Source: Deltaproteobacteria bacterium
GTDB lineage: Bacteria > Desulfobacterota > Binatia > UBA9968
NCBI GenBank assembly: GCA_016844625.1
Contig: JAERMN010000202.1
Coordinates: forward strand, 1 to 7,154
DNA: 7,154 nucleotides
Direction of reading: 5' to 3'
A program made the translations under genes and the position numbers. The notes below the pieces were generated by a model. It did no database searches. It saw only the letters and a list, made by a program, of their open reading frames with translations, and was not told the origin of the DNA. This document shows, piece after piece, positions 6,001-7,154 of this stretch (positions are counted from its first letter, which is position 1; each line of letters starts with the position of its first letter).

Positions 6001-6391
6001 GACTGATTCTCCTCACCTCTAATCTCATAGAATCCGGCATCTTTCGCTTGCTCCGCCACCGAGCGTTGGCGCCAGCGCGGCCAAGGAAACGGGAACGATA
6101 CGGTCCTACACCAATTATCACTGCGCGACTGGTTGTGCGACAGCAATTTTTCATAAACCTTGATGAATTGCGCCGGCTCGTGATCGATACGGCACGGGGA
6201 ATCTTGGCTGTTTTTGCGTCGATCGAACCGGTCTCGCCCACACTGAGGAGAAACATCCAACCGAACGGGCGCTCTTCGCTTCCCTGAACGGCGATCGCTA
6301 GACTCGCGCAGTCGAATCGTGCTTTCAGCCGCGCCAGAACCATTTCTTCGGCTTGGGTCTTGGTCAGCATGGTTGAAATCGCATCCGCCAT
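5997..6391 (-). pseudogene. Small gene of unknown function, apparently frameshifted
   Basis: The first frame opens at ATG 6391 (or the inner ATG at 6370) and gives a natural-looking start with TKTQAEEMVLARLK and PFGWMFLLSVGETG. Past about 6200 this frame becomes arginine- and serine-rich and unconvincing, although it stays open to 5993. The alternative frame instead reads HEPAQFIKVYEKLLSHNQ, then SFPFPWPRWRQRSVAEQ and KDAGFYEIRGEENQS. It ends in a TGA that overlaps the next start as ATGA. Adding one base (or 3n+1) somewhere between about 6183 and 6260 joins the two good halves into a protein of about 130 residues. An A5 run (6211-6215 on the complement) and a C4 run (6196-6199) lie there, so a sequencing indel is as likely as a real mutation. 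The GW-containing front faintly recalls YrhB/Imm35-like small proteins, but the back does not fit, and I assign no function. No clear ribosome binding site precedes either ATG. Confidence 0.6.
6009..6014 (-). promoter_or_regulatory. Ribosome binding site of the substrate-binding protein
   Basis: Read on the minus strand, GAGGAG lies 8 nt before the ATG at 6000. It sits inside the 3' end of the upstream small gene, as expected for a downstream cistron in a tightly packed transcript. Confidence 0.7.
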
Positions 6392-6427
6392 GTATCGACT
6401 ACACTCAGAGTCAACTCACCCGACAAT

Positions 6428-6988
6428 TCACGGCGCTCGTAGCACTCGTTCGCGCATCTGAGCAACATTCAGTTTACGCAGAAAAGTCGGGTTTCTAAAC
6501 CAGATTGCGTTGAAGCGAAAATCGAACATCTCGTGCAGCGCGTCATCCACCGACCAATTCTCGATCACCATGCGATAGGTCGCCACCGAGTATCCCGTGC
6601 GGTCGCGGCCCTCAGCGCAGTGCACGAATACCGGCCAGTTTTTTGGGTCGTTGAGAATTTTCAGAAACAGCACTAGTTGCGCCTGCTCGGGATCCCATGC
6701 GTCACTCGGTATGGAAAGATACTTGAGCTGAGTGCTCTTGAGCAGCGGCCACAGAATCGTCTTGGCGCCCGCCGCTTCTAATTTGCGAAAGCCTTCGGCT
6801 GTCGGCTGCGCGCCGCGCCAAAGCGCCGCCGAGACTTTGGTGAAATTCTCGACGCCGACGATGCAATTATCGCAGGGCTGCGGCCAGGTTCGCGTCGGCG
6901 GCGCGCTCGGCCGGCGGGCGCAACCGCCGCAGAGAAATAAAAACAGTAAGAGAGTGAAGAAAGCGCGGCATGAGCGAATTGCAGGCAT
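6428..6988 (-). CDS. Probable lipoprotein tyrosine/dual-specificity phosphatase-like protein
   Basis: A 186-residue cysteine-phosphatase-fold protein exported through a hydrophobic N-terminus (about residues 10-22) followed by GGC at 21-23 and ARRPSAPP. C23 is the likely lipidated cysteine, although the -3 position is cysteine rather than the usual leucine. After NFTKVSAALWRGAQPT (48-63) comes the P-loop HCAEGRDRTG (123-132), which fits HCx5R: catalytic C124, phosphate-binding R130, then T131. D96 in PSDAW is a candidate general acid. The C-terminal YRMVIENWSVDDALHEM is typical of SiW14/DSP-like bacterial members. Compared with relatives I remember, about 8-12 residues seem missing between GAKTIL and LKYLSIP, where NLR and HSDR are usual. 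The ATG at 6988 is preferred to an adjacent in-frame TTG at 6991; neither has a good ribosome binding site. It sits 36 nt before the frameshifted gene and 55 nt after the partial hydrolase. The real substrate, protein or otherwise, is unknown. Confidence 0.83.
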   Translation of the reverse strand: MPAIRSCRAFFTLLLFLFLCGGCARRPSAPPTRTWPQPCDNCIVGVENFTKVSAALWRGAQPTAEGFRKLEAAGAKTILWPLLKSTQLKYLSIPSDAWDPEQAQLVLFLKILNDPKNWPVFVHCAEGRDRTGYSVATYRMVIENWSVDDALHEMFDFRFNAIWFRNPTFLRKLNVAQMRERVLRAP

Positions 6989-7043
6989 CAAGCGAATTGA
7001 GAATTTTTCTGACAGCGCGCTATTACCCTAGCTATAAGTGTTA

Positions 7044-7154
7044 TCAGCCACCGGCGAGAAAGTCCGCCACTAGCCGGTTGAATCTGTCGGCTTGATCCCA
7101 CTGCACCCAGTGGGCGCACTGGTCGAACAGATGAAACTCAGCGTTGGGAACAAG
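7044..7154 (-). CDS. Alpha/beta hydrolase, C-terminal end only (meta-cleavage-product hydrolase-like)
   Basis: This is the last 36 residues of a gene cut by the right edge of the window. Reading in from 7154 gives PNAEFHLFDQCAHWVQWDQA followed by DRFNRLVADFLAGG and TGA at 7046-7044. The histidine in CAHWVQWDQAD falls where the catalytic His of alpha/beta hydrolases lies. The pattern HW-x-QW-x-x-AD-x-FNRLV-x-DFL closely matches my memory of BphD/MhpC-type hydrolases, which cleave carbon-carbon bonds in ring-fission products of aromatic degradation. The serine and aspartate of the triad lie outside the window, so substrate class is only suggested. The stop is 55 nt before the phosphatase start on the same strand, so the two may be co-transcribed. 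Confidence 0.8.
   Translation of the reverse strand, partial: LVPNAEFHLFDQCAHWVQWDQADRFNRLVADFLAGG

Noticed and set aside
5993..6200. C-terminal half of the small gene read in the first frame
   Set aside because: The translation is arginine- and serine-rich with no protein-like pattern, while the alternative frame reads naturally and ends in an ATGA junction.
6989..6991. TTG start one codon before the phosphatase ATG
   Set aside because: An adjacent ATG at 6988 is the simpler start, and nothing upstream favours TTG.

Overview
This 7.15 kb, fairly GC-rich window looks like a chromosomal segment of a Gram-negative-type soil or sediment bacterium. The signs are a Sec signal peptide, a probable lipoprotein, and intergenic spacers full of short palindromic repeats. 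The gene mix (orphan NMT1/THI5-type binding protein, amidohydrolase-2 enzyme, meta-cleavage-type hydrolase, SWIM-SNF2 protein) reminds me of unclassified deltaproteobacterial or Binatota-like genomes. That placement is recall, not proof.

Layout: positions 1-410 are a spacer with four palindromes and two copies of a composite repeat built from 9-nt units. A complete SWIM zinc-finger SNF2-family ATPase occupies 411-3659 on the minus strand. Across a 175-bp divergent spacer, an amidohydrolase-2 metalloenzyme runs on the plus strand (3835-4869). It converges on a minus-strand cluster, and the 129-bp convergent spacer is almost entirely an inverted array of GTTCAA/TTGAAC units.

The minus-strand cluster reads, in transcription order: the C-terminal end of an alpha/beta hydrolase resembling meta-cleavage-product hydrolases (7154-7044, cut by the window edge); a probable lipoprotein tyrosine-phosphatase-like protein (6988-6428); a small gene of unknown function that appears frameshifted (6391-5997); and a secreted NMT1/THI5-like substrate-binding protein (6000-4999). 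The restored frame of the small gene would overlap the binding-protein start by ATGA, which suggests translational coupling. No permease or ATPase for a transporter lies in the window.

Functionally, the hydrolase, binding protein and amidohydrolase could fit uptake and breakdown of small organic or aromatic compounds, but no gene fixes a substrate. The SNF2 protein is probably independent. I did not find a convincing new defence, mobile or regulatory system. The points most worth checking are the 9-nt-unit repeats, the frameshifted small gene, and the apparently shortened phosphatase.
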